From Hyphomicrobiaceae bacterium UBA4460 (lineage in GTDB: Bacteria > Pseudomonadota > Alphaproteobacteria > Rhizobiales > Methyloligellaceae), in NCBI GenBank assembly GCA_002390155.1, contig DGOS01000114.1:1-6976 (forward strand): a DNA stretch of 6,976 nt, in the 5' to 3' direction. Shown here in pieces: positions 6,922-6,976 of this stretch; the first letter of the stretch is position 1, and every line of letters begins with the position of its first letter. The position numbers and the translations under genes are program-made. The notes beneath the pieces are model-generated. The model searched no databases and was not told where the DNA came from. It saw only the letters and a list, made by a program, of their open reading frames with translations.

Positions 6922-6933
6922 GCGGCGCCTTTA

Positions 6934-6976
6934 GGAGAGGTGGCCGAGTGGTTGAAGGCGCACGCCTGGAACGCGT
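6934..6976 (+). tRNA. tRNA-Ser (anticodon GGA), 3' part beyond the window
   Basis: The sequence folds as the first 43 bases of a tRNA. The acceptor 5' strand is GGAGAGG (6934-6940), followed by TG. The D arm has GCC/GGC stems around GAGTGGTTGAA. The anticodon stem is CACGC with GCGT visible on the other side, and the loop is CTGGAAC with anticodon GGA at 6968-6970. GGA reads the UCC and UCU serine codons. The D loop with GGTTGAA is typical of bacterial tRNA-Ser. The variable arm, T arm and acceptor 3' strand lie off the right edge. Confidence 0.93.

Noticed and set aside
6934..6976. tRNA-Ser as an integration site for a mobile element
   Set aside because: Only the 5' part of the gene is in the window. 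The 3' end, where attachment sites normally lie, cannot be seen, and no integrase or duplicated tRNA fragment is present.

Overview
The window looks like chromosomal DNA from an alphaproteobacterium, most likely of the order Hyphomicrobiales (Rhizobiales). The evidence is the high G+C content, the gene order glnD-murJ-(x)-trpS (glnD-mviN-trpS is familiar from rhizobia and relatives), and promoter-like sequences close to the alphaproteobacterial sigma-70 form (TTGAAC, then TATAGT). Genus cannot be fixed from sequence reading alone.

Plus strand, left to centre. The window opens inside glnD (bidirectional PII uridylyltransferase / uridylyl-removing enzyme). About 704 C-terminal residues are present: linker, HD hydrolase domain and two ACT domains. 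The N-terminal nucleotidyltransferase domain lies off the left edge. Six bases after its stop codon begins murJ (lipid II flippase), without a visible Shine-Dalgarno sequence, so it is probably translationally coupled. A 74-base gap holding a near-perfect inverted repeat (TTATGTTGC / GCAACAAAA) precedes a CitE/HpcH-type CoA ester lyase. After 66 bases comes trpS (tryptophanyl-tRNA synthetase).

Minus strand, right of centre. msrA (peptide methionine sulfoxide reductase A) runs toward trpS, and the two genes meet tail to tail with overlapping stop codons. Upstream of msrA on the same strand is a 105-residue protein with two predicted membrane segments and no recognised function; the two probably form a short operon.

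Right edge. A divergent intergenic region of about 140 bases separates the membrane protein gene from the 5' part of a tRNA-Ser(GGA) gene, cut off by the window end. This region holds a strong tRNA promoter, a weaker candidate promoter facing the other way, and an inverted repeat that includes both -35 boxes.

Functionally the window is mostly housekeeping: nitrogen-status signalling, peptidoglycan precursor export, tryptophan charging, oxidative protein repair and a tRNA. The least routine parts are the CoA ester lyase between murJ and trpS with its operator-like palindrome, and the small membrane protein next to msrA. I see no mobile element, CRISPR array, toxin-antitoxin pair or defence system, and no convincing evidence of an undescribed system.
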